DNA from: Terriglobia bacterium
GTDB taxonomy: Bacteria > Acidobacteriota > Terriglobia > UBA7540
Length of the DNA stretch: 17,429 nt
Assembly (NCBI GenBank): GCA_020072905.1
Contig: JAIQGB010000061.1
Coordinates: 1-17,429, forward strand
Reading direction: 5' to 3'
How positions within the stretch are numbered: the stretch's first letter is position 1; each line of letters begins with the position of its first letter. The notes beneath the pieces are model-generated. The model was not told the origin of the DNA, did not search any database, and saw only the letters and a program-made list of their open reading frames with translations. Positions 1-5,744 of the stretch are shown here, piece by piece. Both the position numbers and the translations under genes were made by a program.

Positions 1-1
1 G

Positions 2-136
2 TTGGGGATCGACCCTAAGACTCTCGGCATCAAGCGGATTCTTTGTGGCGCCGAGCCGGGTGGGGGAGTGCCGGGCATCCGAGAGAGGATTCAGGAGCAA
101 TGGGGGGCTGCCGTGACCGAGGCAACGGGCTCTTGA
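2..136 (+). pseudogene. phenylacetate-CoA ligase-like (PaaK family) fragment
   Basis: The reading frame is open from the window edge and gives 44 residues before a TGA at 134-136. The residues read L-G-I-D-P-K-T-L-G-I-K-R-I, then C-G-A-E-P-G-G-G, then I-R-E-R-I-Q-E-Q-W-G-A-x-V-T-E-A-T-G. This matches the mid-protein stretch of PaaK-type AMP-forming CoA ligases, which contains a G-x-EP core followed by an amphipathic helix and W-G-A. The known family is about 430 residues, so roughly the last 190 are missing. The similarity ends at about base 130, where the opposite-strand DUF2911 gene begins to be recognisable. The 5' part lies outside the window. I infer a gene cut by a rearrangement or by an assembly join. 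The family call is from memory of the motif. Confidence 0.6.
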
Positions 137-531
137 AGATCCATGGGGACCTCGGCCAGCTTGGCGCTCGGTTCGTACTGGAAAGCCCCTTTCGAGGAAA
201 CCACCAGCGACCACTTGCCGGGCTCCGCCTGACGAGCGAGGAGGATGTGATTGCCCTTCGCCACTCGCGTCCCCCCAAAATCGAGGTCAGCGTCGGAAGT
301 GATTGTCGTAGGCGCGTCGGCCCCGATCCGCCAGACGCCGCCCATGGGCAACATCTTCGTGATATCCCGGCCTTTCAGCAAGGGCCGTCCGAAGTCAATC
401 GAGACCTTGGCGTTGCCGACGGTGGTCTTCGCTTCGCCGCGGTCGGCGCCGTGGGCGCGACTGGTGACAGCGCCGAGCGCCAGCAGGCTGATGACAACCA
501 GAGCCAGAATCAGATAGTTCGGTCTTTTCAT
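91..531 (-). CDS. DUF2911 domain secreted protein, C-terminally truncated
   Basis: 146 residues from an ATG at 529-531, preceded by a strong GGAGGGAG Shine-Dalgarno. The N-terminus is a signal peptide (K-R-P then a hydrophobic stretch, probable cleavage after a small-residue motif near residue 28). The body has the DUF2911 signature: a V-G-N-A-K-V-S-I-D-F-G-R-P-x-x-K-G-R-D-I segment, then G-G-V-W-R-I-G-A-D-A-x-T-T-I and a K-G-N-H-I-L segment. DUF2911 proteins are exported and of unknown function. The family normally continues about 30-40 residues past the V-P-M-D-L-Q-E-P stretch with a final beta region. Here the last dozen residues are unrelated and are antisense to the PaaK-like fragment, so the true C-terminus appears lost. 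It lies 64 bp downstream of the TlpA-like gene on the same strand and may be co-transcribed with it. Confidence 0.75.
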   Translation of the reverse strand: MKRPNYLILALVVISLLALGAVTSRAHGADRGEAKTTVGNAKVSIDFGRPLLKGRDITKMLPMGGVWRIGADAPTTITSDADLDFGGTRVAKGNHILLARQAEPGKWSLVVSSKGAFQYEPSAKLAEVPMDLQEPVASVTAAPHCS

Positions 532-595
532 GATCGTGATCTCCCTCCAAGCTTTGTGTTCCCGCGCCGCCCAGGACGGGCGGCGGGCGAGCTGG

Positions 596-1522
596 CTACT
601 TCGATGGCGTTGCCCCTGCCAGCATTCCTTCCAGCGCGTGGCGCAATTCATTGCCGCTGACGTCGCCGACCCAGTGGCGAATAATGACACCTTTTGCGTC
701 AATAAGAAACAGGGTCGGAAAGACCGCGATGTTTCCATAGGCGGCGTCGCTTTCGCGCGACCAGTGGACAATCGGGAAAGGGATTTTCTCCGCCTCGACG
801 TATCGTCGCCGCACGGCGTCGTCATAGCTCAGGCCCAGAACGCGGTCGGCGTTGGCGCCTACGATGGCGAGGCCCCGGCCCGAGAAGTCGTGGTCCAGTG
901 CGACGAGCTGCGGCGCCTCCTCCATGCAAGGCGGGCACCCCGTGAACCAGATGTAGAGCAGCACCGGCCTGCCTCGGAGGCTTGCAGAATCGAGTTCTGT
1001 CCCATCGAGCCTGGACAACTTGAATGGCGGCGCAGGCTGGCCTTCCCACCCACCCAGGTGGCGCGTAATGGCCTGCGCGAAGCGCGCATCTGCAAGGATT
1101 TTGGCCTTGTCGACGCGGGTGATTTCGCGCGTCTGAGGGTCGCGGGTGAGGAATTTCGGCACACGGGGATCGGACTCGAGCACACGCAACAGCACGTCGG
1201 CAGCTTCGGGAGTCCGCAGGTCGAACTGCTCGGCGATGACTCGGAGCGTGGGAGGCTTCGAGAAATGATCCTGGTACTGGACGGCGAAGAGGGGAATGCG
1301 GAACAGGGCGTTATAGAGCTTGTCGAGCGCCTTGCGCTCATCCGGCTCCGTAAAAACCTTGTTGTAGAGTTCTGTGACGAGGAGGGGTTCGCCGGGCCGA
1401 AGGTGCTCACGAATGTAATTGAGGACGCGGGTTTCAGCGTCCTGCTGGGCGGCGACGTGCCCCGGCGCCACAAACGCCAGGAGGAGCCCGAAGGCCAGGA
1501 AGAAGGCGCCGCGCCGTGTCAA
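596..1522 (-). CDS. secreted TlpA-like thioredoxin-fold protein
   Basis: 308 residues. An N-terminal signal peptide (T-R-R followed by a long hydrophobic run, A-A-Q-Q cleavage region near 25) sends it to the periplasm. Residues 30-155 form a helical family-specific region with no function I recognise. Residues 160-305 are a TlpA/AhpC-type thioredoxin domain with a C-P-P-C active site (C196, C199) and the cis-proline in V-F-P-T (P269). Such proteins reduce or exchange disulfides on exported proteins. The start codon is TTG at 1520-1522. It is supported by GGAGG six bases upstream and by a 4-base TTGA overlap with the stop of the upstream esterase gene, which indicates translational coupling. 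It is the third gene of the 2976-to-596 operon. The thiol-redox class is secure; the substrate is unknown. Confidence 0.85.
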   Translation of the reverse strand: MTRRGAFFLAFGLLLAFVAPGHVAAQQDAETRVLNYIREHLRPGEPLLVTELYNKVFTEPDERKALDKLYNALFRIPLFAVQYQDHFSKPPTLRVIAEQFDLRTPEAADVLLRVLESDPRVPKFLTRDPQTREITRVDKAKILADARFAQAITRHLGGWEGQPAPPFKLSRLDGTELDSASLRGRPVLLYIWFTGCPPCMEEAPQLVALDHDFSGRGLAIVGANADRVLGLSYDDAVRRRYVEAEKIPFPIVHWSRESDAAYGNIAVFPTLFLIDAKGVIIRHWVGDVSGNELRHALEGMLAGATPSK

Positions 1523-2463
1523 CGCGTCCCTCCGGAGCGTCCCGAGGCGGCCAGCGCCTGCTCGGCCTCGTGGAACTCCCGCGAGTGGAAGAGGAGCGAA
1601 TACTTCAGGTACTGGCTGAGATAACCCCAGCCATGGCCGCCGGAGCGCAGCGCGAATTCATGGGGGAAGCCCCGGGCCGAAAGGATTCGGTCGAGAGTTT
1701 GGGCGCCCTCCTCAAAGCCGTAGCGATCCTGATCGCCACAATCAAAATAGAGCTTCAAGTGCTGGAAGCGCTGCGGGTGCTCGGCGAGGGTGAGGGGGCT
1801 GTTCGCATCAAAGTAGGCCTCATTGAGAGGCGCGCCGAACGGTTCCTGGAGCACGCGTGCGTAGAATCCCCAGCGGCCTTCCATAGGGAGAGGATGCGGA
1901 AACCTGGGGAGCAGGGCCGCGCTGTGAGCGCTGGCGGACCCGAAGACATCGGGATGGTCCATGGCCAGGTGCAGCGCGCCGTACCCGCCCATGGAGGTGC
2001 CGCTGATGCCTCGCGCGCTCACCTCGGGAATGGTGCGATATTTCTTGTCGATGGCGGGGACCAACTCCTGAATGAAAAAGTCCTCGTAGCGCTCGTGGCC
2101 ATCGAAGGAGTTCACGTAGAACGTCTTGCCACCGTCGGGCAGAACCACCAGAAACTTCTCCAGTTGCCCTGCTGCCATCAGGTCTTCCCAAACCTGCTCG
2201 CCGCCGCGCTCGCTCCAGCTTCGCTCGTTCTCAAAAAGCCCGTGGAGGAAGTAAAGGGTTGGATATCGCTGCGGTGCCGAAGCCTCATAGCCGGGTGGAA
2301 GGGCGACGCAGACATTGACGGCCCGGCCGAGAATCGTGCTTTGGATCGCTGCGCAATCTAGCGTCGCCGCGGGCGCAGAGCGCGCCGGGGTGGGGAGCGC
2401 CAAGCAAACGGCCAGCAGCAGGGCGACGAAGAGGGGCTTGGAGATGGAATGAATCGGTTTCAT
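1519..2463 (-). CDS. secreted esterase, alpha/beta hydrolase (putative esterase family, PF00756-like)
   Basis: 314 residues with a signal peptide (hydrophobic core at residues 10-24, cleavage near A28-R-S-A). The hydrolase core shows the oxyanion region Y-F-L-H-G-L (71-76), the nucleophile elbow G-T-S-M-G-G (S157), an acidic residue in D-C-G-D-Q-D (D244 or D246) and the catalytic His in G-G-H-G-W (H277). This arrangement is typical of the esterase D / XynZ feruloyl-esterase / antigen 85 group, which hydrolyses carboxylic esters. The substrate cannot be fixed from sequence; plant-polymer acyl esters are a reasonable guess. The ATG at 2461-2463 begins three bases after the stop of the upstream Lys/Ala-rich gene, and its own stop overlaps the TTG start of the thioredoxin gene by four bases. 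It is therefore the middle gene of an operon. Confidence 0.87.
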   Translation of the reverse strand: MKPIHSISKPLFVALLLAVCLALPTPARSAPAATLDCAAIQSTILGRAVNVCVALPPGYEASAPQRYPTLYFLHGLFENERSWSERGGEQVWEDLMAAGQLEKFLVVLPDGGKTFYVNSFDGHERYEDFFIQELVPAIDKKYRTIPEVSARGISGTSMGGYGALHLAMDHPDVFGSASAHSAALLPRFPHPLPMEGRWGFYARVLQEPFGAPLNEAYFDANSPLTLAEHPQRFQHLKLYFDCGDQDRYGFEEGAQTLDRILSARGFPHEFALRSGGHGWGYLSQYLKYSLLFHSREFHEAEQALAASGRSGGTR

Positions 2464-2466
2464 GCG

Positions 2467-2976
2467 TCAGGGGCGTGGAGAATTCTCCCGGTGGTGCTCC
2501 GTCTCCACGTAAATGCTGGTCTTGTCGCCCGGTGAACTCGCGCCGACGGAGGCGCCAGTGCGGCTGCTGGTCCCTGAAGAACTGGTCGCGCCATGCGCCG
2601 TTCCGTGGACGTTTTTCAGCGCACGGCCCTTGGATTTCTTCTCACCGCCCGATGCCGTGGTGTCCTCGGCTGCACCCTTGCCGTCGGGAGGCAGCGGACG
2701 AAACTCGGTTACGCCGGAGTCGGAAATCTTCTCCTCGGGGGCCTTCGTGTCGTCCTGTTTGGACTTTTCTTTCGCTACGCTTCGCGCGGCTTTGTCCGTG
2801 CTGACGCGTGTGGCCTCGGCGAGCGCCGGCTTCTTCCCCTCGTCTTTCTTTGGCGCTTCCTGGCTGGCGGGCTTGAGTGCGTCGGTTGGCGCCGACTGCG
2901 CCTCCGCGAGAGCAGCACCTGAGATCAGCATACCCACGAGGAGAGCGAGTGCGCCCGACGGTCTCATTCGCATCAT
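2467..2976 (-). CDS. secreted low-complexity Lys/Ala/Ser-rich hypothetical protein
   Basis: 169 residues from the ATG at 2974-2976. An alternative ATG at 2991 would add five residues. A much longer in-frame start at 3108 is rejected because it lies upstream of the predicted promoter. A signal peptide is clear (M-R-P-S then a hydrophobic run ending A-L-A-E-A near residue 26). The mature part is low in hydrophobics and probably disordered: Lys/Asp/Glu/Ala-rich at 35-85, a P-L-P-P-D-G-K stretch near 95, then Gly/Ser/Thr-rich at 105-150. It has no cysteines and no domain I recognise. It is the first gene of a three-gene operon with an esterase and a thioredoxin-like protein. No ideal Shine-Dalgarno is seen, so the exact start is uncertain. 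It could be a periplasmic or cell-surface linker protein, but the function is unknown. Confidence 0.62.
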   Translation of the reverse strand: MMRMRPSGALALLVGMLISGAALAEAQSAPTDALKPASQEAPKKDEGKKPALAEATRVSTDKAARSVAKEKSKQDDTKAPEEKISDSGVTEFRPLPPDGKGAAEDTTASGGEKKSKGRALKNVHGTAHGATSSSGTSSRTGASVGASSPGDKTSIYVETEHHRENSPRP

Positions 2977-3012
2977 GTGATTGCAGCGCATCCAGAGAGA
3001 AGCCCCACACCC

Positions 3013-3042
3013 ATTTTGCTGTCGAGGCCCGGCAGACGTCAA
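3013..3042 (-). promoter_or_regulatory. sigma70-like promoter for the 2976-to-596 operon
   Basis: On the minus strand, TTGACG (3042-3037) is followed after 18 bases by CAAAAT (3018-3013). The -35 matches consensus at 5 of 6 and the -10 at 4 of 6. Transcription would begin near 3005, giving a short leader before the ATG at 2991 or 2976. Confidence 0.45.
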
Positions 3043-3183
3043 GGAACAGTCCGTCCCTGGGTCGCTCCACATGATTTGATGCACGGCGCGACGAAAAGGC
3101 CAGCTCAAAATAGGGTCTCAGACAACGAGCCTATTCCGGCCAGGCAGGCGTCCGCTCTCTCCAGTTGACACAGCAGGCCGGAG

Positions 3184-4233
3184 CTATTTGTCCATCGGCT
3201 GGTTCCAGAGCAGCTCGATGGTGACCCCGCCGTAAGGTTCGGTGTCCATGTAGGCGAAGCGGCCCTTGCTATCGGGGTTGTCCCAGCCGCCGCTTTGCGA
3301 GAGGGGCGCGCCCCGGGCTTCGAGCAGCTTGATGGCCTCGTCCATGTCCTTCACGTTGAACGCCAGATGGTGGAAGCCCTCGCCGTGTTTCTTCAGGAAC
3401 TCGTGGTAGACGCTCGGCCCGATGAGTGGTTGGATCCATTCGAACGTGACGTCGCCCCAGTGCCACCAGCCGAGATCCATCTCGAACTTGCCGGGTTGGC
3501 CGCGGTAGTTCCGGTTCACGCTGACGTTGTGATCGATGGGCATCCCTCCGAAGCCCAGGCCTTCGAAAAACGCTCCTACCTTCTTGTCGTCGCGAACGAC
3601 GATGGCGTACTGGACCACCTTGTTGAAAGGATACTCATTCTCGGGCTCTGGCCGGGCTGCGCCGGGTGGGTCGTCGGGACTGTACATGACTTCCATGGTG
3701 AGGCCGCCGCCCTTGGACGCCGTGTCGAGATAAGCGAATAAGCCCTGCCCCTTCTCGCCTTTCCAGCTCCCCCGCTGGATGATGTCCACGCCTTTCGCCT
3801 TGAAGTACTTCAATTGCTCTTCAAACTGCTCTGCGCTCGAGGTGGCGTAGGCAAGGTGCTGCACCCCGTCGCCGTGCGCTTGCAGAAACTCGGTGTAGAC
3901 GCTCTTTCCCTTCACCGGCTCAATCCACTCGATCTCCATATCTCCGATTCGTGCGAATGCCATCTTCATGCTGAGCGGGGTCTTCTTGCCGCGATAGGTG
4001 ACGTCGGGGAACTCCTGGACGCCTTCGTGGCGGACATTCTTCAGGCCGAGTTTCTCCCAGTAACCCACCACCCGATCGAGATCTATCGCTACCCAGCCCA
4101 CTTGCGCGACGTGGCGGTAGATGGAAAGATCCACCGTCGGCTTTGATTCGTCCGGCGCGGCGAGCGAACGCACCGGTGCGAGAACGGCCAGAATGATGGC
4201 GGAAAACAACAGGATACGAAACGAGCTGCGCAT
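3184..4233 (-). CDS. exported two-domain VOC (glyoxalase/dioxygenase fold) protein
   Basis: 349 residues from an ATG with GGGAGGG five bases upstream; an upstream in-frame start is not needed. A signal peptide covers residues 1-26 (hydrophobic core, A-A-P cleavage region). Two VOC domains follow, about 40-186 and 204-345. Each repeats the H-x-E/D-G-x-x-H-L-A core and a final T-x-E-hydrophobic strand. Putative metal quartets are Q44/E102/H126/E181 and Q208/E265/H289/E340. A Gln-Glu-His-Glu set is what human glyoxalase I uses, although methylmalonyl-CoA epimerases and dioxygenases share the fold. An exported VOC protein is less common than cytosolic ones. The gene stands alone between the esterase operon and the LarA-like gene. 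Its substrate is unknown. Confidence 0.8.
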   Translation of the reverse strand: MRSSFRILLFSAIILAVLAPVRSLAAPDESKPTVDLSIYRHVAQVGWVAIDLDRVVGYWEKLGLKNVRHEGVQEFPDVTYRGKKTPLSMKMAFARIGDMEIEWIEPVKGKSVYTEFLQAHGDGVQHLAYATSSAEQFEEQLKYFKAKGVDIIQRGSWKGEKGQGLFAYLDTASKGGGLTMEVMYSPDDPPGAARPEPENEYPFNKVVQYAIVVRDDKKVGAFFEGLGFGGMPIDHNVSVNRNYRGQPGKFEMDLGWWHWGDVTFEWIQPLIGPSVYHEFLKKHGEGFHHLAFNVKDMDEAIKLLEARGAPLSQSGGWDNPDSKGRFAYMDTEPYGGVTIELLWNQPMDK

Positions 4234-4293
4234 TTTCCCTCCCTTGGGCCACACGGCGTGGCGTGACCGAAGCACAAGTCATGAACCGGCGCG

Positions 4294-4322
4294 AGCATAA
4301 CACTCAGGACCCGCGGGGGCAA
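4294..4322 (-). promoter_or_regulatory. sigma70-like promoter for the VOC-domain gene
   Basis: On the minus strand, TTGCCC (4322-4317), a 17-base spacer and TATGCT (4299-4294). Each hexamer matches consensus at 4 of 6. It lies about 60 bp upstream of the ATG at 4233, in the 151-bp gap after the LarA-like gene. Confidence 0.42.
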
Positions 4323-4384
4323 TCTCCATGCATCGAACGCAAGCGGCCGGCGCGGCCCATCGTAGGCACAGGGTTCCAGCGGCT

Positions 4385-5656
4385 TCAAAGCACCGAAGTA
4401 AGGTTTCCTTCCGGATCGTATTGCGGGCGCAGTTCCTGGGAGGCAATCCGCCAGCCGGCCAGCTTGCCGGCCTCGTGGGTGAGCGGCGCGGAGATCGCAA
4501 TGCGGCCCAGGCTGAGCGTGTTGCGAATCCAGACGACGCGCTGCTCCTCGGGGTCCGGCCGCCCCAGGTGGCCGAGGGCCAGATCCAGGGCTTCTTGGTC
4601 GGAAGCCAGATGCATGGGCAGCTTGGAGGGCACGGGGTTCAGCGAGACCCGCGAGTTGAGGTAGGTCTTCTGGAAATCGATTTTGCGAAAAAGGCGCTCG
4701 TGAATCACGTCTGCCAGCCCGATGCCCACGGCGTTGCCGCCACTCTCCGCGGTCAGGTCGCGAACGTAGATGAGGCCGATCTGGGGAGACTCGCCGGGCT
4801 GCAATTCAACGCCGCGGCCGATAACTTTCGTATCCATGCCCGTGCCGCTGATGTTTTTGCCCAGCTCGTCAACGATCAGCAGGTGGAGCTTCGAAAACGG
4901 GATGCCCGGGACCAGCGGCCGGGCGAGCCAAAGCAAGTCCTGCTCCTCGGCCACGATGTTCTCCGGCCGCGCCGCGCGCACGGTACAGATTTGGTGCATC
5001 TCGTTTTCTACCACCGCCAAGCCGGCGAGAATCTTGCCGCCGGCGAGCGTCACGGCGGACATGGAGCGAATCACGTGTTCGAAGCCGAACTTCCAGCCCC
5101 AGCGGTGCGTTTCGCGCGCTCCTTCTTCCTTGCCCATGCCCACCGCCATCATCTTCATCAGGCCGCTTTCGTTCTTGCCGGAGAAATCGGTGTGGGGCTT
5201 GACGCGGTTGAAAACCAGCACGCCGTCGGCTTCCCAGGCGTTGCGGTCCATATAGACTTCGAACCCCTCGGGGGTCCGGCCGAGCTGAACCGTCGCCATC
5301 GAGGAGCGGACTTCCACGCCGACTTGGTCGGAGGTGACGCCATACTCTTCCAGAATCTTCCTCTGTCCTTCGGCCGTCGCCCCGCCGTGGCTCCCCATGG
5401 CGGGGAAGACAAATGGGAATGCGCCCTGCGATTTCAGCCAAGTGCAAATGGCGCGCACGATCTCGCGCAGGTTGGCGATGCCGCGGCTACCCACGGAGAC
5501 CGCAATCCGGCACCCACGCAGCCTCTCGGCGGGCAAGGTCAGCCCCGCCAGCGCTTGGTGAACCTCCCGTTCCAGGTCGCCGAGCGCCGGAACACTGGGA
5601 GCAGCCCTTTCGATGAGATTGAGAGTGCCGAGAGGAGACACCCCGTTCGTTGGCAT
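4385..5656 (-). CDS. LarA-family (DUF2088) nickel-pincer racemase/epimerase homologue
   Basis: 423 residues from an ATG preceded by GTGGAGG four bases upstream; a TTG 13 codons earlier lacks such a site. It has no signal peptide and is probably cytosolic. The N-terminal half shows the LarA/DUF2088 pattern: A-M-G-S-H-G-G-A-T (H90), R-V-K-P-H-T-D-F (H155), S-G-L-M-K (K168) and E-T-H-R-W (H184). These correspond in order and approximate spacing to His108, His174, Lys184 and His200 of Lactobacillus plantarum LarA, which bind the nickel-pincer nucleotide; the K-to-H spacing of 16 is the same. LarA homologues racemise or epimerise 2-hydroxy acids such as lactate, malate and sugar acids. It follows a glycosidase-like gene and an enolase-superfamily gene, which points to a sugar-acid substrate. 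Cofactor genes larBCE are not in the window. The specific reaction is unknown. Confidence 0.75.
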   Translation of the reverse strand: MPTNGVSPLGTLNLIERAAPSVPALGDLEREVHQALAGLTLPAERLRGCRIAVSVGSRGIANLREIVRAICTWLKSQGAFPFVFPAMGSHGGATAEGQRKILEEYGVTSDQVGVEVRSSMATVQLGRTPEGFEVYMDRNAWEADGVLVFNRVKPHTDFSGKNESGLMKMMAVGMGKEEGARETHRWGWKFGFEHVIRSMSAVTLAGGKILAGLAVVENEMHQICTVRAARPENIVAEEQDLLWLARPLVPGIPFSKLHLLIVDELGKNISGTGMDTKVIGRGVELQPGESPQIGLIYVRDLTAESGGNAVGIGLADVIHERLFRKIDFQKTYLNSRVSLNPVPSKLPMHLASDQEALDLALGHLGRPDPEEQRVVWIRNTLSLGRIAISAPLTHEAGKLAGWRIASQELRPQYDPEGNLTSVL

Positions 5657-5718
5657 GACGCCTCCACGTTTACTCCCTGGAAAACGCTTCGTCAAGTGCC
5701 TGGGTGGCCTGACGGAAG

Positions 5719-5744
5719 AGGCCCGGGAGTTTGACCTCGGGCCT
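5719..5744 (-). other. stem-loop between glycosidase-like gene and larA-like gene
   Basis: AGGCCCG at 5719-5725 and CGGGCCT at 5738-5744 are perfect complements around a 12-base middle. Two further pairs form if a GG bulge is allowed. The structure overlaps the stop codon of the upstream gene at 5743-5745. No run of T follows on the minus strand, so it is a weak terminator candidate. It may instead be a processing or mRNA-stabilising hairpin inside the operon. Confidence 0.35.

Noticed and set aside
532..825. N-terminal extension of the DUF2911 reading frame
   Set aside because: The upstream part is an out-of-frame shadow of the TlpA-like gene; the ATG at 531 has a strong ribosome site and a signal peptide.
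530..2361. Plus-strand frames of 364 and 281 codons
   Set aside because: They are antisense to the thioredoxin and esterase genes, which have catalytic motifs and signal peptides.
4328..5734. Plus-strand frame of 468 codons
   Set aside because: It is antisense to the LarA-family gene, whose metal-binding motifs and ribosome site are clear; it has no recognisable domain.
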